A stretch of DNA of 64,000 nucleotides from Membranipora membranacea (Eukaryota > Bryozoa > Gymnolaemata > Cheilostomatida > Membraniporidae): positions 2,790,001 to 2,854,000 of the forward strand of contig OU612075.1 of the NCBI GenBank assembly GCA_914767715.1, given 5' to 3'. Shown here piece after piece: positions 12,930 through 25,207 of the stretch. The first letter of the stretch is position 1. Every line of letters begins with the position of its first letter. The notes beneath the pieces were generated by a model. The model ran no database searches. It had not been told where the DNA came from and saw nothing but the letters and a program-made list of their open reading frames with translations. The translations under genes and the position numbers were made by a program.

Positions 12930-13307
12930 AGTTATTTTTCTGCCCGAAATTGCAAATATCTTGTGTTACCAGAGAAGAAAGTTGCCCATAGCTTTCAGGT
13001 ATTAAACATTTACCCTGATCCCACGAGAAATTCAAAAATAGAGATGTATCATAGGAAAGGTGCCTTCGTGTATTATTCGAAGCAATATGATGTTTTTTTC
13101 TCCAATGCAGACTGTGGGAAAGTTTAATCCATCATCATTATTATCTCGGGATTCAGTTACTTAAATATTTGACGAATACATTATTATCAAAATAAATTCC
13201 AGTGGTCATTATTATAAGAAGGTGTTTTCTCATTGTTGGCATAAAACACCACGTAATTCAACCCTGGTTCTTGATGTAACTGTACTTTCTCATCTCTATG
13301 GATACAG

Positions 13308-16034
13308 CTGGAGGCAGTGATCAGGTTGTCAGTAATGAATATGGAAGTTCTAGGTTTCATGGTAGCAGACAAGAGCTCACAGACTTACCGCCGCAAATTC
13401 CTGACTTGAGACAACTACTATCAACCCTCTCAGGTTATTATTTAAACTTTTTACCTATGGTGTAAAAAAGAGATAATTGAACAAAATCCAGGTTGGCAAT
13501 TTTATCACTGATAGACTATTTTACCTCGATTTCTCTTTTAATAGCAGATGAGATAATAGTTTATTAATATTTTTTAATTTATATTTATGAGTGCAATATG
13601 CAATATAGTTGAAATGAAAGCCAGGATACAAGGGTTATTGACATATGCTGTATCAACAACTTCGTGAATTTTAATGTCACATGATCTGGAGTCCTATTAT
13701 AGCTCGAACAAAGTGAAAGAAGCTACCGCTTTACAGTTCCTTTCATGCAATGTAGTATAATTTCAAGGCATTGGGATTATGACAGAAGCAGAATCCATTG
13801 TCATATAAAAATGTGTTGTCACATGACTCCCAATGTGACAAAATGAAATAAAAACATTCACCATATTGATTATTGCACATTTTCCTTTCTAGCTAGTCTC
13901 ATCATTTTTACTTTTCAGTTACCGATGTACCACCTCAAGCTGATCTACAGATAGCCGAGATAGATGAGATTATGAGTATTGTTAACTCAGACACAGCATT
14001 GATAGATCTAGAGCCTGACACTGCCAATCCATCCTTTCTTCACTCCAGAACTCAGGTGTGATATTTCACATTTAGTGTGTGTAGTATACCCGTGCTTGAA
14101 TCGTATTTGAGCAGGGCGGGTGAGGGTGGCCTGAAGGGCTACAATGTATAAAGATAGTAAAAATTTTACAGTGCATGACTAAAAACGTGCTATCTGATTG
14201 ATGTGATAATTTTGATAATTAGTACATGTATTATATAAATATTCTTTTAGGGGTTGTATGGGATGTCCGAGACTCGCGGTAGAGCTCTCATCATATCTAA
14301 CACGTACAACAACTCCAGACTTGTGTCAGAACAAGATTATATTAACATGAAGCGTATGCTGGACAAGATAGGATTCATCACTGTTGGGGGTCACAGAAAC
14401 TACACTGCACAGGTAATGTCATCTCATCTGATTTCATAGCATGCACATCTTTATCATGCTAAAAATATAGATCAGTATCAATATCATCAACCATCAATCA
14501 GTTATTCATAGTCAATAAAATAAATTAATGTTATTTATTTTTATCTGCCTGAACTGAATTTTCTCATTTGTAGGAAATGATTACTGAGATCCACAAAGAG
14601 ACACAGCTGGTTGAGGCCCAGACAGGAAAATCAGTACACACTCATCTCAGGTCATTTGTCTTAGTCATCACTAGTCATGGATATGAGGGAACAGTCTATG
14701 GATCAGATGGGAAACAAGTTAAGATCATGGATATGATTGGGTTGCTGTCTCCAAAGAACTTCCCTGCAATGAAAGGAATGCCTAAGATAGTCATTATCCA
14801 GGCTTGTGGTGGCAGTAAGTTGAAAAATATTTATGATGCGTTTAATCAGTTGAATATCCAGAAACCAGCTAAAATTTTCAAAATTGCACAGTCACCACGA
14901 AGCTTGGTACTCTAGTTGTATTAAAAATTGCAGACTCCTCACAAAGCTCTCTTTTTCTAAATAAAACAAACAATGAAGGATCCTACTGAGGACATAATCA
15001 TAAGTCAAAAGTGCTCATTCATTTCAGGTATGAGAGAAATGTTGCTTACTTCCACATCTCCTGTGACCCCAGCCGATCAGAATCAACCCAGAGTGCAAGA
15101 TATCTCTGCCGCTGACTTCATCATCATGTCAAACTTAGATTGTAAGCCCACTAGATATGTATGATACATAAGTAATAGGGTTTGCACATCACTCTAATAA
15201 TTACCTTGAACATAAATTTTATCAATTAGACAGTGTATGGAGAGTGAATAGTACTACTCTCCAGCTATCCAAATATCCAGCTAATGCTGTGAATGTAATG
15301 CCCTGTTACTGTTATTCTTCCTATTACTTCTTGATTTTACACTACTATATCCAGAAACAATGAAACATTGGTGTTTAAAAACGATGACAAAAAATATCTT
15401 TAATTTTGTGTAAAAAAGGCCCATACACAAAGGTAAAAATTGTACCTTTTTGTTTTTTTCTAGCATTTGTCTCACCGCGAAGAGTTAGCACAGGTTCAAT
15501 TTTTATCAGGACACTAGTCACTGTATTCTACAAATGTGCTCATCACCTTCATATGGAGGAACTGGCAGCAACAGTAAGTTTTTCAGAGAGCTCATAATAG
15601 ACCGCACCTACAAGCGGATGTAGCGATTATGTTTATGAGAGACTATCTTGTCTTTATTATTTATACCAAGATTTATACAATATTCTTGTAACGGCATAGG
15701 CAAGATAGGCATTGTATACTACTTGTCCTTCTCACCGACTCGAATTAATTTTCGATTTGTGTAAAAACTTGGATTTTACTTATAGACCAGACAGATGGTG
15801 GCGAGGATCGGAGTACAGAAAACAGAATATCTGCTGGGAACCAGCTTATATAACCGTCACAGAGAGAGAGCTTATGTCGCCTCCATGCCTCAGATAAGAT
15901 GCACATTTCTTTCTGAGCTCTATCTGCACCCTGGAGTTAATATGAGAACAGAGAAACACCCAGACTCATTGAGAAATCCTGTGTTACCAAATCCAACAGC
16001 TACTCGGATTCAACATGAACCTGGTGAGAGATAA
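13308..16034 (+). CDS. Caspase cassette 2 (no start exon of its own)
   Basis: Exons by correspondence with cassette 1: 13308-13433, 13919-14055, 14251-14412, 14574-14814, 15028-15141, 15464-15573 and 15786-16034 (TAA; alternative phase-1 donor at 16023/16024). There is no copy of the ATG exon or ILAVL exon, so expression would need splicing from the head exons at 8931-9943 or an internal promoter. The frame is open throughout. Catalytic motifs are SHGYEG and QACGG, but the substrate-arginine neighbourhood reads SRLVSEQD where cassette 1 has TRRGSEHD. The linker exon is only 114 bp and lacks the aspartate-rich segment found in the others, so cleavage between p20 and p10 may differ. The C-terminal exon differs from cassette 1 (VQKTEYLLGTSLYN). 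Confidence 0.82.
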
Positions 16035-16412
16035 AGTTATTTTTCTGCCCGAAATTGCAAATATCTTGTGTTACCAGAGAAGAAAGTTGCCCATAGCTTT
16101 CAGGTATTAAACATTTACCCTGATCCCACGAGAAATTCAAAAATAGAGATGTATCATAGGAAAGGTGCCTTCGTGTATTATTCGAAGCAATATGATGTTT
16201 TTTTCTCCAATGCAGACTGTGGGAAAGTTTAATCCATCATCATTATTATCTCGGGATTCAGTTACTTAAATATTTGACGAATACATTATTATCAAAATAA
16301 ATTCCAGTGGTCATTATTATAAGAAGGTGTTTTCTCATTGTTGGCATAAAACACCACGTAATTCAACCCTGGTTCTTGATGTAACTGTACTTTCTCATCT
16401 CTATGGATACAG

Positions 16413-19224
16413 CTGGAGGCAGTGATCAGGTTGTCAGTAATGAATATGGAAGTTCTAGGTTTCATGGTAGCAGACAAGAGCTCACAGACTTACCGCCGCA
16501 AATTCCTGACTTGAGACAACTACTATCAACCCTCTCAGGTTATTATTTAAACTTTTTACCTATGGTGTAAAAAAGAGATAATTGAACAAAATCCAGGTTG
16601 GCAAATTTATCACTGATAGACTATTTTACCTCGATTTCTCTTTTAATAGCAGATGAGATAATAGTTTATTAATATTTTTTAATTTATATTTATGAGTGCA
16701 ATATGCAATATAGTTGAAATGAAAGCCAGGATACAAGGGTTATTGACATATGCTGTATCAACAACTTCGTGAATTTTAATGTCACATGATCTGGAGTCCT
16801 ATTATAGCTCGAGCAAAGTGAAAGAAGCTACCGCTTTACAGTTCCTTTCATGCAATGTAGTATAATTTCAAGGCATTGGGATTATGACAGAAGCAGAATC
16901 CATTGTCATATAAAAATGTGTTGTCACATGACTCCCAATGTGACAAAATGAAATAAAAACATTCACCATATTGATTATTGCACATTTTCCTTTCTAGCTA
17001 GTCTCATCATTTTTACTTTTCAGTTACCGATGTACCACCTCAAGCTGATCTACAGATAGCCGAGATAGATGAGATTGTGAGTATTGTTAACTCAGACACA
17101 GCATTGATAGATCTAGAGCCTGACACTGCCAATCCATCCTTTCTTCACTCCAACTCAGGTGTGATATTTCACATTTAGTGTGTGTAGTATACCCGTGCTT
17201 GAATCGTATTTGAGCAGGGCGGGTGAGGGTGGCCTGAAGGGCTACAATGTATAAAGATAGTAAAAATTTTACAGTGCATGACTAAAAACGTGCTATCTGA
17301 TTGATGTGATAATTTTGATAATTAGTACATGTATTATATAAATATTCTTTTAGGGGTTGTATGGGATGTCCGAGACTCGCGGTAGAGCTCTCATCATATC
17401 TAACACGTACAACAACTCCAGACTTGTGTCAGAACAAGATTATATTAACATGAAGCGTATGCTGGACAAGATAGGATTCATCACTGTTGGGGGTCACAGA
17501 AACTACACTGCACAGGTAATGTCATCTCATCTGATTTCATAGCATGCACATCTTTATCATGCTAAAAATATAGATCAGTATCAATATCATCAACCATCAA
17601 TCAGTTATTCATAGTCAATAAAATAAATTAATGTTATTTATTTTTATCTGCCTGAACTGAATTTTCTCATTTGTAGGAAATGATTACTGAGATCCACAAA
17701 GAGACACAGCTGGTTGAGGCCCAGACAGGAAAATCAGTACACACTCATCTCAGGTCATTTGTCTTAGTCATCATTAGTCATGGAGATGAGGGAACAGTCT
17801 GTGGATCAGATGGGAAACAAGTTAAGATCATGGATATGATTGGGTTGCTGTCTCCAAAGAACTTCCCTGCAATGAAAGGAATGCCTAAGATAGTCATTAT
17901 CCAGGCTTGTCGTGGCAGTAAGTTGAAAAATATTTATGATGCGTTTAATCAGTTGAATATCCAGAAACCAGCTAAAATTTTCAAAATTGCACAGTCACCA
18001 CGAAGCTTGGTACTCTAGTTGTATTAAAAATTGCAGACTCCTCACAAAGCTCTCTTTTTCTAAATAAAACAAACAATGAAGGATCCTACTGAGGACATAA
18101 TCATAAGTCAAAAGTGCTCATTCATTTCAGGTATGAGAGAAATGTTGCTTACTTCCACATCTCCTGTGACCCCAGCCGATCAGAATCAACCCAGAGTGCA
18201 AGATTTTGACATTCAAGTTTCCAACTTGCAAGACGCTGATTCTGACTTCCAAGAAGCTGATTCTCGTGACGTCTCACAAGACGTACCTGATATCTCTGCC
18301 GCTGACTTCATCATCATGTCAAACTTAGATCGTAAGCCCACTAGATATGTATGATACATAAGTAATAGGGTTTGCACATCACTCTAATAATTACCTTGAA
18401 CATAAATTTTATCAATTAGACAGCGTATGGAAAGTGAATAGTACTACTATCCAGCTATCCAAATATCCAGCTAATGCTGTGAATGTAATGCCCTGTTACT
18501 GTTATTCTTCCTATTACTTCTTGATTTTACACTACTATATCCAGAAACAATGAAACATTGGTGTTTAAAAACGATGACAAAAAATATCTTTAATTTTGTG
18601 TAAAAAAGGCCCATACACAAAGGTAAAAATTGTACCTTTTTGTTTTTTTCTAGCATTTGTCTCACCGCGAAGAGTTAGCACAGGTTCAACATTTATCAGG
18701 ACACTAGTCACTGTATTCTACAAATTTGCTCATCAGCTTCATATGGAGGAACTGGCAGCATCAGTAAGCTTTTCAGAGAGCTCATAATAGACCGCACCTA
18801 CAAGTGGATGTAGCGATTATGTTGATGAGAGACTATCTTGTCTTTATTATTTATACCAAGATTTATACAATATTCATGTAATGGCATAGGCAAGATAGGC
18901 ATTGTATACTACTTGTCCTTCTCTCCGACTCGAATTAATTTTCGAGTTGTGTAAAAACTTGGATTTTACTTATAGACCAGACAGATAGTGGCGAGGATCG
19001 GAGTACAGAAAACAGAATATCTGCTGGGAACCAGCTTATATAACCGTAACAAAGCCATCGCTCATGTCGGCTCCATGCCTCAGATAAGATGCACATTTCT
19101 TTCTGAGCTCTATCTGCAACCTGGAGTTAATATGAGAACAGAGAAACACCCAGACTCATTGAGAAATCCTGTGTTACCAAATCCAACAGCTACTCGGATT
19201 CAACATGAACCTGGTGAGAGATAA
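16413..19224 (+). CDS. Caspase cassette 3, canonical QACRG but frame-broken prodomain exon
   Basis: Exons: 16413-16538, 17024-17158, 17354-17515, 17677-17917, 18131-18331, 18654-18763 and 18976-19224 (TAA; alternative donor 19213/19214). The catalytic exon has SHGDEG and QACRG, the commonest caspase form, where cassettes 1 and 2 have SHGYEG and QACGG. Relative to cassettes 1-2, the second exon has lost two bases near its 3' end (CTCCAACTCAG for CTCCAGAACTCAG). It therefore ends in phase 1 and cannot join the next, phase-0, exon in frame. The catalytic exons remain open and could be joined from exon 4 of cassette 1 or 2. The linker is the longest of the three and rich in Asp (QDADS, QEADS). 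Either a pseudogene in the making or an alternative catalytic module. Confidence 0.75.
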
Positions 19225-19481
19225 AGTTATTTTTCTGCCCGAAATTGCAAATATCTTGTGTTACCAGAGAAGAAAGTTGCCCATAGCTTTCAGGTATTAA
19301 ACATTTACCCTGATCCCACGAGAAATTCAAAAATAGAGCTGTATCATAGGAAAGGTGCCTTCGTGTATTATTCGAAGCAATATGATGTTTTTTTCTCCAA
19401 TGCAGACTGTGGGAAAGTTTAATCCATCATCATTATTATCTCGGGATTCAGTTATCCTCATTTACATATATCTCTCTGTAG

Positions 19482-19564
19482 ATGAGACACTTAATATTGA
19501 GAGCATTGAACGGATGGTCAGACAAAATACTTACTGTAAATGGTCAGTAGTAAGAAATCTGTGA
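19482..19564 (+). CDS. Single tail exon of the caspase locus
   Basis: It follows the acceptor CTCTCTGTAG and is in frame with the phase-1 donor (CCTG|GTGAGA) near the end of each cassette's last exon. It encodes DETLNIESIERMVRQ, a few more residues and a TGA stop. It lies just beyond the third cassette and is absent between cassettes, as expected if the duplication happened inside one gene. With cassette 1 it would give a 505-aa protein. Its use is inferred from phase and position only. Confidence 0.5.
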
Positions 19565-20931
19565 TCTTCATACTTACAAAAGTATATCAACAAACACACA
19601 AACAAAAGTTTGGTATTATTCCAGAAATGCGGGGTGTTTCTTGACAGGAAATCATCACATGATCTTTATTTCCAGTATACCTTTTTTTCATATAATATAT
19701 GGCATCTGCATATATAGCAACCTATCACCACAATATATTCTTGAAACAATATACTCTCTCCAAAATAGGGCTTTCCATATACTTGCAAATGCAAATGTAA
19801 TGCTTATCATATTTCGCATCATTCAATTCATACCAGAGATAACCATATATCTCTTGGTTTGAATTTTTTTCCTCTCCTTGCTGGTAATTTCAGATGTATT
19901 TTTCAATTCATTAAAATTTTGAATTTTATGGCTCGATATTTTCTTCAAGGCCTTATTTCACTAGCTATAAACCTTTTTTAGAGGCAAACAATTTGTGACA
20001 TTATCACAGCAATCTATTAAGACACAAAATTACTAAAACATTTAAGTCATTACCAACACAGATGTGCGCAACAACCAAAATTATTCATTTTAAACAACTG
20101 CTACGCTTTAAATCTTGTTAATTTCCATTACTAGTGCATTTTTTCTATGTCTTTCCGCTTTTCCTAAATTTTGAAGGTTTTTTTCTGTTACCACATGAAA
20201 ACCATTCAAAAAATGATTGCATATTGACAATCATTAAGGTATATATATACATACCTGTCGGACTTATCTGCCATGATCAGATAAATACAGATATATGGAC
20301 AGATATGCACTGAAATATATCGCATGGCAGCTGTTCTCATTACTCGAGCAATCAATGAGATCAGTTACTTGATATTTGACGGTTCGCCCAATGTTGTATC
20401 ATTTCATTCTGCTCCGGTGTATACATTGTACATGTATTGTAATACCGTGTACTTATTTTTCGTTTTGTACATTACTGTGTCTCTTATGATTTATTGAGCT
20501 AATGAAACATTTCCTTCTAATATTATTTTTCTCCCAGCCCAGAATTGTTGAAATCTATTGATGCAGAAATACTTTGCAGCTAAAATGGAAATATTCAAAA
20601 TTGTCAAATAAATAAGAGTGTCATGTCATTGAGCAAGTTCAGTTTGGAAAAGCAAGTCATATAGTGTGAATCTGATTTCATGGGAGCAAAAAAATCATCT
20701 TAGGGTGGCCGCTGGTATAACAGGAGCAAATCAGCGATCGTGGCTGTTTAGAAATTGAAGAGTTGTGTAACCCTTGATGTTGAGGAGATAACTCCTTAGA
20801 CACATGTTATTGGACGCCATCTTATTCAGTCAGACGATGGCAATCTTGGGTGTAGAAATACAACATTCGGCACACTTGCACTCCACAATACTTGTATGTA
20901 CATAATAGTACCTCTGTTATGATTTGCTCTG
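19565..20931. other. Intergenic, no gene seen
   Basis: AT-rich DNA between the caspase locus and the 3' end of the cathepsin gene. No exon with splice support, no tRNA, no clear repeat. Confidence 0.5.
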
Positions 20932-23900
20932 TTAGTTGACGAGTTTTGCTGACGTTATAACGTTAATGTCTTGTGTTATTCCACAGACATCAGCACCTAA
21001 CCTTATATAGACATATCCATTGTGACCCCAGTCGGCTCCCCACGAGTTTCTCACTATGTAGTAAGGAGTATCACCTATAAAATAAGGGTGTGAATGGATT
21101 GTTCTGATCTGGCTTAGATTTTCACATCACTACAGACATCTCGCACCAAAGATCAATGGAACATTTGGTGAAGGCTTTTCAACTGGTAAATTTAGCATTC
21201 TAACACTGTTCAGCAAAGAACTATGAAGTCCTCTGTAACAACAAATTACAAAAGTTATCCACCTATTTAGTTTTTGTTTCAAATTTAAATGCTGAATCCG
21301 AAATTTGTAACCGTTATTTAATACTGGCTAACAAAGAGAGTTAGTGTGAAAACTCAAACAGCTATCAGGAGTAGTGTAATGGCAACACGCCGATAACAAA
21401 TGTAACTGTATATATCAGTAAATCTGCCCGATCCCTGAACCATTGATTGAAGAACAATTCATCCTGAGCCTAAATTTGAAATAAAACAGGAAAAATTAAT
21501 CTCATGGTAGATAAATGTCAAAGTTTAATATGACTTAATTGTTGTGATGTGTGTAGTTTGCTTTGAGTTGATGCCTATCAGAATTTCTATTGTAATGTAT
21601 GCTTTATATGTTTCATTAGAATCCAGAAAATAAAATCGACCAATCAATCGCCAAATCAATCAATCACTCAATTAATCACTTAATCACTCATTCAATCAAT
21701 TAATGCTCACCAATGAGGTCATAGCCAACAATCTGTACAGCATGATTGATAATAGAACCACAGTGATACTGTATAATCCCTCCTATATACTCATTCCACG
21801 TATTGGCATCAACTCCAGCTATCAGAGGGCCGTAGTTATATATCAGCCTGATAATGTCTTCTTCCGTTCTATAAATTGAGTAGTCCATAAAATGAAATTA
21901 AATGGTGAGAAAGCATTCTCAAAACTAAGGGGTTGATTCAAATATTGGCTTATTATACACATCAGAATGAATATCAGCTAATAGATTTCACATGTCCGAA
22001 CAACCATTACATTTTGACGAGCCGTTATAATTAGGATGTGCTATTTTCCACTGATAATAAACCTGATATAAACCTATATTTATTAAATCATAGACCACAG
22101 GTATAACCACAGATATAATTGTAATATTTATTCATATTACCTTAAACTATAGTCTTTAAATGGAACCATATAAAAAGTACTTTTATGTTTATGCTTGAAA
22201 GGAATCAGTATATTTACCGTATATTTGGCTTGCATGTAAAATTTTGCACTAAAGCACCGTGTGCATGTAGTTTTCCTATCGTACATATTTCTTTATCGTC
22301 TTTTGTGGGATAAATACTCTCCGGGACTACAGGAACAGAGCTCTAAAATAATAATAGGCCTTTAAATTAGTCCATTTTTTCAAGTTGCCTTCTCTTTATA
22401 AAACGAATATCAAATAAGAAAAACAATGATAACAGCAATAATAATATTAAATGATAATAAATAAATAGATTAAATGCTTTATTAGACAACACTATGGTCG
22501 CATAAAAGGCATAAAAGGTTGTATTAAGCGGATTCTATTGTCCCGTAATGGGAAAGTTTGTAGCGTCTAACTTTCCCGCTATGCCACAGACTCATTTTTA
22601 TTACTGGGATTGTGTCTTATTTGTGTTCACATTGTCTGGGATGAATATCTGGGCTGGCTGGCTGGGGCAATGTGAACCAGGCTTTAAGCAATGCTTCAAG
22701 TGCTCTCTGACTGATCTCAGTCAAAATATTGATTCTGTCTCTCCCCAAAAGGTCCATTTGTTTTTGGAGCTGATAATAGAGAGGCACTCAAAATCAACTG
22801 TGTCTCGATATGTACAATCACACAACAAATACGCAACACTCTCAAAACCCTTGTGTTAGCTGTGCATAAAATGCACACCCTAGTTCTGCGAGGACACTGT
22901 CACTGAGCGATCGTATTACTTCTTACCAGAACTATCAGACAGAGCTGACCAAAATATCAATTAACTTGTATAACACAGTTTTTTTCTGATGAAAGAGTGC
23001 TGTGAATTTTTACACTAAAGAAAACAACGGTTCGAGGGTTACATGGTCGCAGTTTAGGAGAAATGGTAGGGGACGCAGAGATCTGTGAGGGTGTGAAGTA
23101 ACACCAGGTTGGGTATTGTAAGCTCCTCCTGCGGAGTCTGGGGTTAATCCCAGCCTTCAAAGCGTTTTAATGATAATAAATAGCATATGGAAGTTGCCAA
23201 TGAGCTGATTCCGACATGGAATATTCAATTATTCTTATATTATTCAATATTATATATTATTATACATATATATTATATATATTATTATTATAATTATAGC
23301 GTTTTTAGTTTCTTGGGCAGAGCATCCCTGTCTCTCCAAGAAACTTGGGTCTGGATTATAATAAAACATTTTAGTTTATTACAATAACTTACCGAGTTGA
23401 GCCACTTTAAAGCTGAGCAGGTGCTGCCTCCCTTACACCCGTGATTATTATACGAGCAGTCTAACACCTCCTGAACGCTCAGTACTGGGGCTGACTGGTT
23501 ATATGTTAGAGATATCGCTGACTCTAATGTCTCAACGGTCGAAAACGCCCTGAGCATATAAATAAGGATGTTTATTATTACATAAATATATATATATATT
23601 TTTATATCAATTTTATTAGCTGATCAAGTCATAATTGACACATACATGCATGCATGCATGAAACAAAATTATTTATTGTAGTGCATCAGGTGAATTTGTT
23701 AAGCACATTGTTATCAAGGAGGGCAGCTCTGAGGATTGAAAATCTTTAGTAATTATGTTATTATCTTAATTAATTATGTTCTTTATTATCATTTATATTA
23801 TTCCACATGAATGCTCACTGCTGCTGCCTTTACGTAAGCAAGCAGTTACTCCTGGCCATCTAACTGTTGATAAGATTTATTCTTGTAGTGGTTATTCTCT

Positions 23901-25207
23901 ACACGAACAATCACTTTCTACTTACCATTTCAACAGAACGGTTAAAAATATTAATAAATTAATAAAATTTAATTTTCAAACACATTATTTTACCGATACG
24001 TTGAATTCACATTGCTAGGTTTGATGTCGGCTGTGTCATAAATGTGCTGGATTTGCTTGGGCGGAAAAGAACGATATAACAAATATATGCAGCCTACATA
24101 ATATATCTATATATTATCTGTCAAAACATTAATAAAAAACAGCTGAATCCACTTTGCCTCGTCTCATATAAAGACTCACCAGCATCCACCACAAGACTTC
24201 TGATTCCTGACTGCTGAAAGTACCCCTTTCTCTCTCCTAAAATAATCACATCAGTAAAAAACAAGGCAAGTCATTCGATTTAATTCATATTTTCTAACTA
24301 ACCATCTCTAAACTAAACTTAATTAGTTCAATTGCTATCATATTTACACTGACAGTACAATCCAAACATAAGGGTGTTTACAACATGGATTTATAACAAG
24401 ATATTTAATAATATTCGGCCACCCAACCGTCATTAAATAGAAAAAGAAACTAAGGCTACGAATGTGCCATTCAATGTCAAGCAGAGCACATCATAAATCC
24501 ACCTAGAGTGGTAAAAAAACAGTCAGTGTCATATTGTTGGACTAAACAAAGAATGCCAACCTACCAGTCCCATCTGTCGGGGTAGTCATGGGGGAGTGAT
24601 GCTAAATCAATGTAACCATGTTCTTTTGAAAGCTGATAAGAGGATAAAAACATATCTGCAAATAAAAATGTTAAATGTTGAGAAAATCATAAATCGCAAA
24701 GTCTTTAAACTGCACGCTGCCTTCAGTTTCCATGTTTTCATTTCTATTCAATTACAAAAATCCGAAGTACAACATTGAAATAAACTTACCTTTAAATTCA
24801 CTCTCATTGAGCGAATATATAAAGCTTGATGGTATTTTCTTGGAGTACAGCTGTGGGTTCATCTTGTGCTGGATTATAACAAATCAAATGTCAAACATCT
24901 GTCAATCAGCACATACACAAACAAATAACTAAATCTGTTTTTATATTAAAGGAACTAAGGCCTTTAACTTAATATTATTCAATTTTTATTCTCGACTTTC
25001 GTAACGGAATGTGAAAGAAGAGTGTGAGAGATCAGACATATTGAGTATTCAATGTTCTTGTGCCTGGTTGTAGCTTCAGAATAGCAGTGCTGAAAGGGCT
25101 TTATAAAGGTATCCATAAGAGAGCCAGCTTACCTGCCAGTGATTTTGTTTGAGAGCCCACACACCTTTTCCAATGTACAGTATCAATAACAAAGGAAAGA
25201 ACTCCAT
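20932..25207 (-). CDS. CTSO: Cathepsin O-like papain-family cysteine protease (294 aa)
   Basis: Exons in transcript order: 25133-25207, 24790-24868, 24565-24655, 24180-24236, 23393-23549, 22218-22342, 21711-21868 and 20932-21074. All join in frame (295 codons with stop). It begins with a hydrophobic signal peptide (MEFFPLLLILYIG), has a short propeptide, then mature enzyme with Gln94 and catalytic Cys100 in NQKSCGGCW, His237 in INHAVQIVGYD and Asn257 in VRNSWGADWG. LSVQEVLDCSYNNHGCKGGS and YIGGIIQYHC are hallmarks of cathepsin O and not of cathepsins L or B. It is expected to be a lysosomal protease. Human cathepsin O is slightly longer (about 321 aa), mainly in the propeptide; an extra small 5' exon between 24868 and 25133 cannot be excluded. 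Confidence 0.93.
21640..21705. repeat. AATC-type simple repeat
   Basis: A run of imperfect AATC/CAATCA units in the last-but-one intron region of the cathepsin gene. Confidence 0.7.

Larger units (their letters stand above)
9983..19454 (+). repeat. Three tandem 3.1-3.2 kb caspase cassettes
   Basis: The units are 9983-13159 (3177 bp), 13160-16264 (3105 bp) and 16265-19454 (3190 bp). Each starts with CTTAAATATTTGACGAATAC and ends with GGGATTCAGTTA. Every unit holds seven exons (prodomain exons 3-4, catalytic exons 5-9) but neither the start-codon exon nor the tail exon. The breakpoints lie in introns that both interrupt phase 1, so a unit can be gained or lost without shifting the frame. Length differences come mostly from the inter-subunit linker exon. 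Introns are nearly identical between units, which points to recent duplication or conversion. Confidence 0.93.

Noticed and set aside
11397-14814. Calling cassettes 1 and 2 catalytically dead because QACRG is changed to QACGG
   Set aside because: Caspase-9 naturally has QACGG, and the catalytic Cys and His are retained.
13187-16477. Minus-strand 61-residue frames repeated in each caspase cassette
   Set aside because: They are antisense to the SRQEL exon and repeat only because the cassette repeats.
22548-22859. 103-residue open frame in a cathepsin gene intron, plus strand
   Set aside because: No family resemblance, no splice or expression evidence, and its codons look random.
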